The notes under the pieces: generated by a model
Database searches by the model: none
What the model saw: the letters and a program-made list of their open reading frames with translations, nothing else
Told to the model about the DNA's origin: nothing
Assembly (NCBI GenBank): GCA_020636475.1
Contig: JACJXU010000016.1
Span: forward strand, 1 to 34,745
DNA length: 34,745 nucleotides
Source: Chitinophagales bacterium
GTDB lineage: Bacteria; Bacteroidota; Bacteroidia; Chitinophagales; UBA2359
Direction: 5' to 3'
Position numbers and translations under genes: made by a program
Part shown: piece by piece, positions 8,509 through 16,714 of the stretch
Layout of the letters: the number at the start of each line of letters is the position of its first letter
How positions within the stretch are numbered: position 1 is the first letter of the stretch

Positions 8509-10383
8509 GTGAACAACCACAATTACACCGAAGAAAACATACGCTCCTTAGACTGGAAAGAACACTTGCGTCTCCGCCCGGGCATGTATATTGGCAAATT
8601 GGGCGATGGCAGTTCGCCGGACGATGGTATTTATGTATTGCTCAAAGAAATAATTGATAATTCCATTGATGAATTTGTAATGGGCTACGGCAAGAATATT
8701 GAGGTACAGATAAGTCAGGGCAAAGTACAGATACGCGACTTTGGGCGCGGTATTCCCTTGGGAAAAGTAATCGATTGTGTTTCTAAAATAAACACCGGCG
8801 GAAAATACGATTCCAAAGCCTTTCAAAAGTCGGTAGGACTAAACGGCGTAGGAACCAAGGCAGTAAACGCACTCTCTACACATTTCTTTGTAAAATCGAT
8901 ACGCGAAGGCAAGCAAAAGTCGGTTTTGTTTGAACAAGGCGATATTCGCGAAGATTTTCCTTTGGGCAAAACCAATGAAGAAGAAGGAACACTCATAGAA
9001 TTTGTACCCGACAACAGCATTTTCAAAAATTATCACTACATCAACGAGTTTGTTGAAAACCAAATCTGGAACTACGTCTATCTCAATGCCGGACTAAGCA
9101 TTCATTTTAACGGAAAACGCTTTTTTTCCCGCAACGGACTCTTAGACTTGCTGCACCGAAAAGCGACCGAAGAAGAATTTCGCTATCCTGCCATTCACCT
9201 CAAAGGCGAAGATATTGAAATTGCCCTCACCCACAACAACCAGTACGGCGAAGAATACTACTCCTTTGTAAACGGACAATGGACTACCCAAGGCGGCACG
9301 CACCTTTCTGCTTTCAAGGAGGCGATTATTAAAACCGTGCGCGAGTTTTTCGGCAAACAGTTCGACACTACCGACATTCGCGCTTCTATTCTGGCAGCCA
9401 TCAGTATTCGCGTGCAAGACCCCGTGTTTGAATCGCAAACCAAAACAAAATTAGGCTCCGAAAAAATGGCTCCCGAGGGTGTGAGTGTTCGCAGCTATAT
9501 TATCGACTTTGTAAAACAAAACTTGGACGATTTTTTACACAAAAACCCCGAAACTACCAAGCAACTACTCTACCGTATTCAACAATCGGAGCGCGAGCGC
9601 AAGGAACTTTCCGGTATTAAAAAATTGGCAAATACCCGCGCCAAAAAAGCCGCTCTTCACAACAAAAAATTGCGCGACTGCCGTATTCATTTTACCGACA
9701 AAAATGAAGACCACCACATTGACAGCACCATTTTCATCACCGAAGGTGATTCGGCGAGCGGCTCTATTACCAAATCGCGCAATGTGCAAACCCAAGCCGT
9801 ATTTAGCTTGCGCGGAAAACCTTTGAATACCTTCGGTAAAACCAAAAAAATCGTCTATGAAAACGAAGAATTTAATCTTTTGCAACACGCCCTTGACATA
9901 GAAGACAGCTTAGACAACCTCCGCTACAACAAAATAGTAATTGCCACCGATGCCGACGTGGACGGAATGCACATACGATTGTTGTTGATGACTTTCTTTT
10001 TGCAGTTTTTTCCCGAATTAGTACGCAATGGACACGTGTATGTGCTGGAAACGCCACTTTTTAGGGTACGCAACAAAAAAGAAACGCGCTACTGCTACAA
10101 CGAAAGCGAAAAATTGCAGGCGATGAAACAGTTTGGCAAAACTGCCGAAGTGACGCGTTTTAAAGGTTTGGGAGAAATATCGCCCGAAGAATTTGCCAAT
10201 TTTATTGGCGAAAATATCCGCTTAGAACCTGTAATTTTGAAAGATGCTCCGGTAAAAAAATTGTTGGAATATTATATGGGCTCCAATTCGCAAGAAAGGC
10301 AGGACTTTATTATTGACAACCTGCGCGTAGAAAAAGATAGCGACGAGCTGATAGCGATTGAAGAAAGCCCCGCTATTTTATAA
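8509..10383 (+). CDS. parE: DNA topoisomerase IV subunit B (type IIA topoisomerase ATPase subunit)
   Basis: This is the ATPase/TOPRIM subunit that, with ParC, decatenates daughter chromosomes. The GHKL ATPase motifs are [19 protein letters not shown] and [14 protein letters not shown]. The TOPRIM domain has [23 protein letters not shown] and [12 protein letters not shown]. The C-terminal PE-box ends [11 protein letters not shown]. The length is that of a ParE/GyrB lacking the E. coli GyrB insertion. The frame is open from a GTG at 8446, but I prefer the GTG at 8509 (624 aa): it gives [18 protein letters not shown], the usual N-terminus in this phylum, and leaves a leader after the TAAATTTG promoter. 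parC is not in the window. Assignment as topo IV rather than gyrase rests on the [19 protein letters not shown] N-terminus and is likely but not certain. Confidence 0.9.
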   Translation: MNNHNYTEENIRSLDWKEHLRLRPGMYIGKLGDGSSPDDGIYVLLKEIIDNSIDEFVMGYGKNIEVQISQGKVQIRDFGRGIPLGKVIDCVSKINTGGKYDSKAFQKSVGLNGVGTKAVNALSTHFFVKSIREGKQKSVLFEQGDIREDFPLGKTNEEEGTLIEFVPDNSIFKNYHYINEFVENQIWNYVYLNAGLSIHFNGKRFFSRNGLLDLLHRKATEEEFRYPAIHLKGEDIEIALTHNNQYGEEYYSFVNGQWTTQGGTHLSAFKEAIIKTVREFFGKQFDTTDIRASILAAISIRVQDPVFESQTKTKLGSEKMAPEGVSVRSYIIDFVKQNLDDFLHKNPETTKQLLYRIQQSERERKELSGIKKLANTRAKKAALHNKKLRDCRIHFTDKNEDHHIDSTIFITEGDSASGSITKSRNVQTQAVFSLRGKPLNTFGKTKKIVYENEEFNLLQHALDIEDSLDNLRYNKIVIATDADVDGMHIRLLLMTFFLQFFPELVRNGHVYVLETPLFRVRNKKETRYCYNESEKLQAMKQFGKTAEVTRFKGLGEISPEEFANFIGENIRLEPVILKDAPVKKLLEYYMGSNSQERQDFIIDNLRVEKDSDELIAIEESPAIL

Positions 10384-10466
10384 CATAAACCATAAAAATC
10401 AAAAAAATTATAATATTTTGTATTATAAAGTTATTTTTTTAATTCACCTTAATTTTTAATTGTACT

Positions 10467-11321
10467 ATGAATACCAAAGCACTCTTAGTATTATTACTAA
10501 CCCTTTTGTGGTTTTGGTTTTGCCATTGGTGGTACACTTGCTTGCTCTACCAAGAATGTTACGACTGTGGGTCTAACACCGTTGTAGAACAAAAGCAAGA
10601 AGTTACGCCGCCGCCAGCAGCAGCAACTGTTGCAGTAGGTACCTTGGTTTTTAACTGGGACTCGGCAGAACCCATTACCAACGAAAAATTTCCCGCACTG
10701 AAACAGCAGTGGGTAAACGGCTTGTCGGATGGTCAAAACTTTGAAATTACCGGATATTATTATCCCGATGAAAAAAATACGACCAGATACGAAAACTTAG
10801 GACTTGCGCGCGCACATCGCGTGAAAGAACTATTCCTGAAAGATATTCCCGACAACCGGATAGTGTTGCGCTCGCAAATGTTGGAAGGCGAACCTAAAAG
10901 CAAATCGCTCTTTGAAAGTTGCAACTTCCAGTACGTGCAAGCACCGAACCTAAAAGAGGTACAGGAAAATCCGGTTGTAGAACTCGCCGACCGTATTGTT
11001 ATTTATTTCCCTACCAATTCATCGCAAAAAAACAGCAACAACAAAGTAGATGACTACTTGAGCAAATTGGCGGAAAGATTGAAACAAACCAACGAAAAAG
11101 TGATTATAACGGGTCATACCGACAATGTAGGCAGCCCAGAAGCCAATCAAGCTTTGGCACAAAAACGCGCCGATGCCATCAAGAGCATTATTGTTCGCAA
11201 AGGTATCGCTGCCAACCGTATTACTGCTTTATCGAAAGGCGAAACCGAACCTACTGCCAGCAATGATACAGCCGAAGGACGACAACTCAATCGCCGTTGT
11301 GAATTGCAAATTGTTAAATAA
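10467..11321 (+). CDS. OmpA-family protein with two OmpA-like modules
   Basis: The C-terminal half is a clear peptidoglycan-binding OmpA/MotB-like domain: ITGHTDNVGSPEANQALAQKRADA, then ITALSKGETEP and GRQLNRRCELQI (about 210-283). An N-terminal hydrophobic segment (about 4-25, Trp-rich) anchors the protein or acts as a signal, followed by a Pro/Ala linker. Residues about 68-140 look like a second, degenerate OmpA module, with VFNWDSAEPI and LGLARAHRVKELFL in equivalent places but no NR-type end. The protein probably links inner or outer membrane to peptidoglycan. It sits 27 bp before the helix-hairpin-helix gene and is likely co-transcribed with it. There is no Shine-Dalgarno. Confidence 0.85.
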   Translation: MNTKALLVLLLTLLWFWFCHWWYTCLLYQECYDCGSNTVVEQKQEVTPPPAAATVAVGTLVFNWDSAEPITNEKFPALKQQWVNGLSDGQNFEITGYYYPDEKNTTRYENLGLARAHRVKELFLKDIPDNRIVLRSQMLEGEPKSKSLFESCNFQYVQAPNLKEVQENPVVELADRIVIYFPTNSSQKNSNNKVDDYLSKLAERLKQTNEKVIITGHTDNVGSPEANQALAQKRADAIKSIIVRKGIAANRITALSKGETEPTASNDTAEGRQLNRRCELQIVK

Positions 11322-11348
11322 ATTATCTAAAATTTTAAAATTATAACC

Positions 11349-12269
11349 ATGAGTATCATATTATTAAGTTGTACCTCTTGTACCCTTCAAATATTAGCTA
11401 TGCTGTTGGGTGCATTTCTTTTGGGTATGCTATTTTGTTGGTTCATTTGCGCCGCACCTTGCAAAAAACGCCAAAAAGAACTCGAAGATGAGCTTGAACG
11501 CTTACGCCGACAAAATGCACAACTCAATGCTGAATTGGCGAATTTGAATTTGAAAAATACCGAACTTCATAGCCAAGTTAATGCGCTTTCGGCAAAAACA
11601 ATTGAGGACATCTCTCACAGAAAAGTCGAAACCAAAGTTAGCTACTTAGTAGGCGGTATTGATTATGCTATTTTGAAAAATGACAACCTGCAAGTAGTAG
11701 AAGGTATAGGACCTCAAATTGAGGCTGTTCTAAAAAGCAATAACATTTCTACTTGGGGAATGCTCTCCGCAACGAGCGAAGAAAAACTAAAAGGGTTTTT
11801 AGATGCCGCAGGCGACCGTTTCAAACTCGCCGACCCACACACTTGGCCCGAGCAAGCGCGCTTAGCCAATGCAAATGAGTGGGAAAAACTTATTGAATAC
11901 CAAAAATTCCTTGGCGGCGGACGCGACGATGTGAATGTAGGTGGCGGTATTGCCAAAGTGGAAAAATTTGCGACCAAACTTTTCGGACGCTCGCTTGCAA
12001 AGTCTGACGACCTTAAACTGATTGAAGGCATTGGACCTAAAATTGAAGAAGTGCTTAAACGAGCCGGCATTAAAACTTGGCACGACCTCGCCAATAGTTC
12101 TGCGCACAAGATTAAGGACATACTTACTGCTGCCGGCGGACGCTTTGCCCTTGCCGACCCCGACACTTGGCCTAAACAAGCACAGATGGCGGTAGATGGA
12201 AAATGGCAAGAACTCGACGACTACCAAGACTACTTAGATGGCGGACGCGACCCGAATAAAATAGGATAA
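11349..12269 (+). CDS. Membrane-anchored protein with tandem helix-hairpin-helix domains
   Basis: A single hydrophobic segment (about 12-34) precedes a Lys/Glu/Leu-rich coiled coil (about 38-82). Two near-identical units of about 80 residues follow. Each opens with a helix-hairpin-helix motif, VEGIGPQIEAVLKSNNI (117-133) and IEGIGPKIEEVLKRAGI (225-241), and each ends HTWPEQA or DTWPKQA then a GGGRD or DGGRD tail. Relatives are often labelled flap-endonuclease-like, but no nuclease residues are visible; the motif suggests DNA or protein binding only. The gene follows the OmpA-family gene by 27 bp, so the two may act together at the envelope. A strong terminator follows. Confidence 0.8.
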   Translation: MSIILLSCTSCTLQILAMLLGAFLLGMLFCWFICAAPCKKRQKELEDELERLRRQNAQLNAELANLNLKNTELHSQVNALSAKTIEDISHRKVETKVSYLVGGIDYAILKNDNLQVVEGIGPQIEAVLKSNNISTWGMLSATSEEKLKGFLDAAGDRFKLADPHTWPEQARLANANEWEKLIEYQKFLGGGRDDVNVGGGIAKVEKFATKLFGRSLAKSDDLKLIEGIGPKIEEVLKRAGIKTWHDLANSSAHKIKDILTAAGGRFALADPDTWPKQAQMAVDGKWQELDDYQDYLDGGRDPNKIG

Positions 12270-12291
12270 TGTTCCGCAAACGATTACATAT

Positions 12292-12328
12292 AAAAAGAGA
12301 CTGTCGGTTATAGATGGTCTCTTTTTTT
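12292..12328 (+). terminator. Intrinsic terminator after the helix-hairpin-helix gene
   Basis: AAAAAGAGAC and GGTCTCTTTTTTT arms enclose a loop of about 14 nt, with a T7 tract, 22 bp after the stop codon. It closes the ompA-like/helix-hairpin-helix unit and roughly marks the border to the A+T-rich accessory region. Confidence 0.85.
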
Positions 12329-12476
12329 GTTGGATATCCGTAGTGTAATGGGTTTTTGCATTTTTTTATTTTGTTTATTTTTAGTGATAAATCATTGATT
12401 TACAGCAAAATATCAAACATATTTCATTTTTATTAAAATTGGATATACCCAATACATAATAAAAAAGATAAACACA

Positions 12477-13151
12477 ATGAATTTAAAGATTTTATCGAAG
12501 AATTACTCAATCCTCCTATTAAGTAGTATAACACTTTTCTTATCTTCTTGTAACTGGTGCAGTGAAAAAGAATTACAGGTTTTAAAAGCTACAGAAAAAG
12601 GAGATGTTGAAGCGTTAAAAATCTATTTAGAAAACGGTGGAGATCCTTCGCTTTGCTGTTGGAGTAGAGAAGGTAGAATGGGTACACAATATGATTTAAT
12701 TAGTGCAGTAGTAAAATCAAATTCTTATGAACTACTTGAAATATATTTAGATTATTCAATATCATCAAAAGATTTAAACAATCTCTTGTCAGGTTTTTTA
12801 TGGAATGATGCTAATGACAGTATAATTGAACTATTGTTAAAAAAGGGTGCTAAAGCCAATAGTTTTGAAGAAAATTGTTCTACTATTGACTATGTATCTG
12901 TAATTTTTGATAGATTGGAAAAAAACAACTATGATTTTAACTATCAAGACCCCAAAACGGGTAATACGCTTTTAATGGAATATTGCCTCTGTCCAGCACC
13001 AAATGATGCCAAAGAGTTAGTAGAAACCATTGCCTATTTAATAAAATTAGGAGCTAAAACAGATATAAAAAACAAAGAAGGTAAAACCGCAAAAGACCTT
13101 GCTGTAAATGAAAAAGTGAGAGATTTTTTTGAAGAAATGAAAAAAGAATAA
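12477..13151 (+). CDS. Ankyrin-repeat-like lipoprotein
   Basis: The 224-aa product has a lipoprotein signal peptide with lipobox LSSC (Cys25), so it should be lipidated and envelope-located. After it, residues about 34-60 (LKATEKGDVEALKIYLENGGDP) and 165-215 (GNTLLMEYCLCPAPN... LIKLGAKTDIKNKEGKTAKDLA) fit ankyrin repeats; the middle is degenerate. Ankyrin proteins bind partners and no enzymatic motif is visible. It is isolated, clearly more A+T-rich than the genes to its left, and followed directly by a palindrome-rich segment, which suggests an accessory or cassette-like gene. The start at 12477 gives the full signal peptide. Confidence 0.75.
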   Translation: MNLKILSKNYSILLLSSITLFLSSCNWCSEKELQVLKATEKGDVEALKIYLENGGDPSLCCWSREGRMGTQYDLISAVVKSNSYELLEIYLDYSISSKDLNNLLSGFLWNDANDSIIELLLKKGAKANSFEENCSTIDYVSVIFDRLEKNNYDFNYQDPKTGNTLLMEYCLCPAPNDAKELVETIAYLIKLGAKTDIKNKEGKTAKDLAVNEKVRDFFEEMKKE

Positions 13152-13162
13152 CATTTGCTAAC

Positions 13163-13291
13163 GCGGGGCGGATTTGCGAAGTTACGAAGCGGAAACGAAG
13201 TTTTCAAGCGAAGTAATTTAGCAAATCAGTTGTTGGACGAAGTAGTCGCGTAGCGACGGCGCAGTCCGACAGCGGATGCAATCCGCCCCGC
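13163..13291. repeat. Imperfect inverted repeat with nested stems
   Basis: The outer arms are GCGGGGCGGATTTGC (13163-13177) and GCAATCCGCCCCGC (13278-13291). Inside, GTTGGAC/GTCCGAC and GTCGC-GTA-GCGAC form further stems. It begins 12 bp after the ankyrin-like gene and is GC-rich against an A+T-rich background. Confidence 0.75.
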
Positions 13292-13292
13292 C

Positions 13293-13329
13293 TTGGTCAA
13301 AATGGGAGCGGAGCGACTATTTTGACCAA
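13293..13329. repeat. Perfect 11-bp inverted repeat
   Basis: TTGGTCAAAAT (13293-13303) and ATTTTGACCAA (13319-13329) are exact reverse complements separated by 15 bp. The repeat directly abuts the larger palindrome on its left. Confidence 0.8.
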
Positions 13330-13512
13330 CAAAAAATAAACGCAATGCAGTGTTTTTATTAATAAATGAAAAATTGTAGCTTTAAGCTTGTATTGTGACA
13401 AATTCAAGTTTAGAGTTTTAAAACCTGCACTGCGTTTATTCAAACCGTTAGCGGAGATCAGAAAAAATACAAACCAGCAAGACAACTTATAAACAAATTC
13501 AAATTTTATAAA

Positions 13513-14301
13513 ATGAAAGGAACAACAGCAATATTATTACTTTTATTTGGCTTTTATACGTCATTCGCTACTAACAAAGCTAATGTCTTGAGAGGTGAAA
13601 GTTTTGTAACTGTAAACACAATTCCAGAGGAAATTGAGATTATTATAAGTCAAGCATTAACTAAAAAAGGATTTCAGATTTTAAAAGATGTTTTACCCAA
13701 CGAAGAGATTTTTTATGTTGATTTATTTGTATTCCAATTCCCAGCCGACTATCCTACAATTACTATCACAATTAGGACAACAAAAGGTATTCACTTCATT
13801 GACAAGGAACGAATTAAAATATTTGGCGACAGGAATTCAGCAAACCTAAAATTAGCATCAAGATTAGCAGAAAGACTTCCCGACAATATTGACACTAATA
13901 TATTTTTCAAACCTACTTTTAACGACATTTTGAGTAACAATCGAATTAGCATAATTGGTTTGAGTTCAAATGCAATTACAAAAGGTTATAGGTCAAATTA
14001 TTCAACTTCAATTAAATGGTCGGACAACACTATTACAGACTTTATTATTCCAAATGAATTTGATAACTACGTGGCTTACATTTCTAATTATCAAGGAATT
14101 AGAAAACAATTAAGAGGGACAGTAATTAAACTAAAGTTGAAAATTAATCTTGGGGCAAAATTTGAACTCGTGGACATTGTTTCGCCATTTGATTTGACCG
14201 AAAAACAAAAAGGAATGATTCAAGAATTTATTAATTCATTTCCACTTTGGACAATTGATAAGCCTATTGACAATATTGAACTTGATTTTGGTATAAAATA
14301 A
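13513..14301 (+). CDS. Exported hypothetical protein, 262 aa
   Basis: I do not recognise the family. A short hydrophobic N-terminus (1-19, ending SFATN) looks like a Sec signal peptide, so the product is probably periplasmic or secreted; there is no lipobox. The rest is mixed alpha/beta and rich in Ile/Asn, with no catalytic motif I can name. It lies alone between palindromic intergenic segments and has the A+T-rich composition of the accessory region. The ATG at 13513 is chosen because it gives a complete signal peptide. Confidence 0.6.
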   Translation: MKGTTAILLLLFGFYTSFATNKANVLRGESFVTVNTIPEEIEIIISQALTKKGFQILKDVLPNEEIFYVDLFVFQFPADYPTITITIRTTKGIHFIDKERIKIFGDRNSANLKLASRLAERLPDNIDTNIFFKPTFNDILSNNRISIIGLSSNAITKGYRSNYSTSIKWSDNTITDFIIPNEFDNYVAYISNYQGIRKQLRGTVIKLKLKINLGAKFELVDIVSPFDLTEKQKGMIQEFINSFPLWTIDKPIDNIELDFGIK

Positions 14302-14433
14302 TTGGTGGACGAAAAAATAGACGGTTGCCAACACGGGTTTATCGTAAATAGCTATGGAATAGCCTATAAATAAAGGGTTTGCAAGTGTTATACTTAAATT
14401 AGTACAACATAAGTACAACATTTTGCACCTACC

Positions 14434-14925
14434 CTATAACCTTGAAATGTATTTGAAAAGTCCTTGTTTTTTCTGCATTGCTCTAAGTTGTAAGGCTTGA
14501 TATTTAGGCAATTCAGCACAATAATAATCGCCTGTTGCTCTTGCATATCCATTGGCTACTATCGTTTCATTTAAGCAACTGCCATCAGGTAGAATAACAT
14601 AGGCTAAATGGCGTTTATAGTGGTCTAATTCGTTTCCTTTTTCAATTTGTAGTGTTACACTCGTTCCGACTGGTGCAACGCTTAAAACGAATTTATGTGC
14701 TTCTTGACCTAAGCCCAAAAGAAATTGTGCAGGTGTATGTAGTTTCTTTTCATCTTCTAACATTTTTCTATTATACTTATTCTCTGGGCAGTCTATCCCA
14801 TAAAGTCGTATTTCTTTTTCATCTTTATTAAAGATTGAACTCACTTTTATACTGTCTCCGTCTATCACTTCTGTAATGACTAAATGAGTTTCTACAATTA
14901 TCGGTGCTTTTGCGTTGTTTTGCAT
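14434..14925 (-). CDS. Staphylococcal-nuclease-like (SNase/TNase) protein
   Basis: The 163-aa protein is a single SNase OB-fold, a Ca2+-dependent nuclease in its characterised relatives. Key residues are in place: DGDS (22-25), R40 in IRLYGID, D45 and E48 in IDCPE, and R105 in HYKRHLAY. The segment CLNETIVANGYARA matches the conserved C-terminal helix region. No signal peptide is visible, which is unusual for secreted nucleases and suggests a cytoplasmic role or an unrecognised export route. It is divergent from the gene at 15021; the 95-bp gap holds promoter elements for both. Function as a nuclease is a family inference, but the active-site residues support it. Confidence 0.88.
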   Translation of the reverse strand: MQNNAKAPIIVETHLVITEVIDGDSIKVSSIFNKDEKEIRLYGIDCPENKYNRKMLEDEKKLHTPAQFLLGLGQEAHKFVLSVAPVGTSVTLQIEKGNELDHYKRHLAYVILPDGSCLNETIVANGYARATGDYYCAELPKYQALQLRAMQKKQGLFKYISRL

Positions 14926-14957
14926 TGATTATCAACTATTTATGTATTAAATATTTA

Positions 14958-14965
14958 CAAAGTTA
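14958..14965 (-). promoter_or_regulatory. -7 promoter element for the SNase-like gene
   Basis: On the minus strand TAACTTTG matches TAnnTTTG exactly, 33 bp upstream of the start codon at 14925. No -33 TTG box is obvious. Confidence 0.5.
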
Positions 14966-14969
14966 GAGT

Positions 14970-14977
14970 TATTTTTG
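14970..14977 (+). promoter_or_regulatory. -7 promoter element for the 267-aa hypothetical gene
   Basis: TATTTTTG matches TAnnTTTG exactly, 43 bp before the ATG at 15021. It is 4 bp from the divergent element, so the two promoters probably compete for polymerase. Confidence 0.5.
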
Positions 14978-15020
14978 TATCGTAATAATTTAATGTTTAA
15001 CGCTTAAAAAAATTAATAAA

Positions 15021-15824
15021 ATGGCAAAACAAACAGGTCTATTAAGATACTCTGGCTCAATGGGTGGGGTAAGACATTTCAAAATCAAAGGACTGCAAGG
15101 CGACTTTGCAGGACTTGTAGGTGGTCCTACAGCAGAACAAATTTACAATGACAGTGCATTTGAAAGAACTCGTGAAAATATGAGTGAGTTTGGTGGGTGT
15201 GCATCAGCTGGTAAAGCTGTTCGTGTAGGCTTGTCGCAAATCATTAAGCAAATGAGTGATAGCCGTTTGACTGGTCGCTTAACTGCAATAATGAAACAAA
15301 TCAATTTAGAAGATACTGCAAACCCAAGAGGTCAAAGAAGTATTGAAATTTCAGCTTATCAAAATTTGATTGCTGGTATTAATTTCAATATCAATGTGAG
15401 TTTGTCAGGTATTTTCAATGCACCTTACACACTTACCAATAATACGGCAAGAGATAGTGCAACTTTTACTGTACCTGCATTTAATCCTGCAAGTTTGGTA
15501 AATGCTCCTGCCGGTGCTACACACTTCAGATTGGTAAATGCAATTGTAGGTATTTCTGACTGGGTTTATAATCCTGCCACAAGCAGTTATGAACCAACAG
15601 ATCCAACACTAAATTCATTGAGTGATATTAGCTACTCTGCTTATTTGCCATTGAATGCTACTACTCCTGCAACAACTGTAACTACAAATTTACCTGGTAC
15701 TCCTACAATGACTGCAACAGTTAGCGTATTGAATTGTATCGGTATTGAGTTTTACCAACAAGTAGGTGGTAATTATTACCTATTTGCTCAAGGTAATGCA
15801 CTTCGTTGCGATACTGTATTTTAA
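15021..15824 (+). CDS. Conserved hypothetical protein, 267 aa
   Basis: The N-terminal third is strongly patterned and reads like a conserved Bacteroidota family of unknown function: SGSMGGVRHFKIKGLQGDFA (11-30), then GGPTAEQI, an FERTRENMSEFGGCASAGKAVR helix, and GRLTAIMKQINLED. The C-terminal two thirds are Thr/Ala/Asn-rich and beta-like, ending in a Cys-containing strand. No signal peptide or membrane segment is visible and I cannot name a function. The gene has its own promoter (TATTTTTG at 14970) and its own strong terminator, so it is monocistronic. Confidence 0.7.
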   Translation: MAKQTGLLRYSGSMGGVRHFKIKGLQGDFAGLVGGPTAEQIYNDSAFERTRENMSEFGGCASAGKAVRVGLSQIIKQMSDSRLTGRLTAIMKQINLEDTANPRGQRSIEISAYQNLIAGINFNINVSLSGIFNAPYTLTNNTARDSATFTVPAFNPASLVNAPAGATHFRLVNAIVGISDWVYNPATSSYEPTDPTLNSLSDISYSAYLPLNATTPATTVTTNLPGTPTMTATVSVLNCIGIEFYQQVGGNYYLFAQGNALRCDTVF

Positions 15825-15841
15825 CATCTATCTACTGCTTC

Positions 15842-15873
15842 AAAAAGCCCCGCCCTTGTTGGTGGGGTTTTTT
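15842..15873 (+). terminator. Intrinsic terminator after the 267-aa hypothetical gene
   Basis: AAAAAGCCCCGCC and GGTGGGGTTTTTT arms with a 6-nt loop and a T6 tract lie 18 bp after the stop codon at 15824. Confidence 0.85.
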
Positions 15874-16019
15874 GTTTTATGGCCTTGCCATAGCTAAAAA
15901 AATAATCGTCTTGTTATGCCTTGCATCCTATTTCACAAATTTGTGTAGGTGGGTTAAATATATAGGACTTATGTATGGCTTAAATGTGCTTTAAATAGCA
16001 ATTAAATCAAATCTAATAT

Positions 16020-16066
16020 CGTGGTCTAAGTAGTCTAAATAGTCTAAGTAGTATAGTTAGTTTAAG
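16020..16066. repeat. Short tandem repeat, unit about 10 bp (AGTCTAAGT-like)
   Basis: The sequence reads GTGGTCTAAG, TAGTCTAAAT, AGTCTAAGTA, GTATAGTTAG, TTTAAGT: four to five degenerate copies of a roughly 10-bp unit. A looser AGTCTAA/TTAGACT scatter continues to about 16150. Confidence 0.6.
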
Positions 16067-16230
16067 TATCGGTTTGTGTTGGACTTGGGTCATAGTCTAA
16101 TTGTAGTCAAGCCATTAAATAGTTAGACTGATTAGACTTGTTGGACTTTGTCAAGTCGTCAAGCTGTGGGGATTGGGTCGGTATGCTCTACAAATTCAGT
16201 TATCCGAAAATGTAGAGAGCTTCAAAGTAT

Positions 16231-16257
16231 CGTCAATGCCCTAAAAGGGCAAAGACG
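16231..16257. repeat. Strong two-part hairpin
   Basis: CGTC-AA-TGCCCT (16231-16242) pairs with AGGGCA-AA-GACG (16246-16257) around an AAA loop: ten base pairs with a symmetric AA/AA internal loop. There is no T-tract, so it is not a normal terminator. It opens the purine/C-rich stretch to its right. Confidence 0.65.
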
Positions 16258-16502
16258 AAACGAAACGCTGACCTGAAGAATACACCCAAAGGAAGCAACC
16301 GCAAGCTAAAGAATAAACACGGCAACCCGCAGAAGGCGACCAAGAGAAAAAACGCCTACGAACCCTACGCTGGTGGGCAAAAGGCGAAACGGCTACTAAA
16401 GAGCCTAACTGACAAGAGCCACAACGACAAACGGCTAAACTGGTGGCTGACTGGGAAATGTGCTGTACTGACATAATAAATAAAAATTAATATGCTTTTC
16501 AC

Positions 16503-16659
16503 AGCAAGGGTGATAAAAAAACCAAAAGGAAACGGAATAAGTCCCGAAGGGTGCAAAAAAATAGGTGCAAATTTGGCTTTGCCTTGCAGCTATTTTTTTT
16601 GCATTATGCCGTAGTCTTTTTGTTTTTTTTGGTTGGCATTGTGCGTTGCCACCCTTGCT
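16503..16659. repeat. Large imperfect palindromic element, copy A
   Basis: The outer arms AGCAAGGGTG (16503-16512) and CACCCTTGCT (16650-16659) are exact complements. The inner arms hold CCAAAAGGAAACGGAATAAG against CATTATGCCGTAGTCTTTT, and TGCAAAAAAATAG(G)TGCAA against its near-complement. The element lies 56 bp past the stop of the gene at 16715-17152 and shares its inner motifs with copy B at 17234-17406. Confidence 0.8.
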
Positions 16660-16714
16660 ACTTTTGCATATTTGATTTTTATTTATGGCAGTTATCGGCA
16701 CATTCAGCATACTG

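Larger units (their letters stand above)
13152..13512. other. Palindrome-rich intergenic stretch
   Basis: These 361 bp are non-coding. They contain two large inverted repeats (13163-13291 and 13293-13329), an internal GTCGC/GCGAC stem, and a second segment of A+T-rich leader before the next gene. TTGCTAACG near the left end (13155-13163) and CGTTAGCG near 13446 are mutually inverted, reminiscent of integron attC ends; that is only a resemblance. Confidence 0.5.
15825..16714. other. Long non-coding stretch with terminator, tandem repeat, hairpins and a palindromic element
   Basis: In these 890 bp the open frames are short, in several phases, and carry low-complexity translations, so I see no gene. 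In order it holds the terminator at 15842, an A/T-rich tract, an AGTCTAA(G/A)T tandem repeat near 16020-16066, a strong hairpin at 16231-16257, a purine/C-rich stretch (16250-16470) unlike its surroundings, and the palindromic element at 16503-16659. Confidence 0.6.

Noticed and set aside
16280..16320. Slight resemblance to bacterial SRP RNA (AAAGGAAGCAACC)
   Set aside because: Only the GGAAGCA word matches; the flanking stem of 4.5S RNA cannot be drawn.
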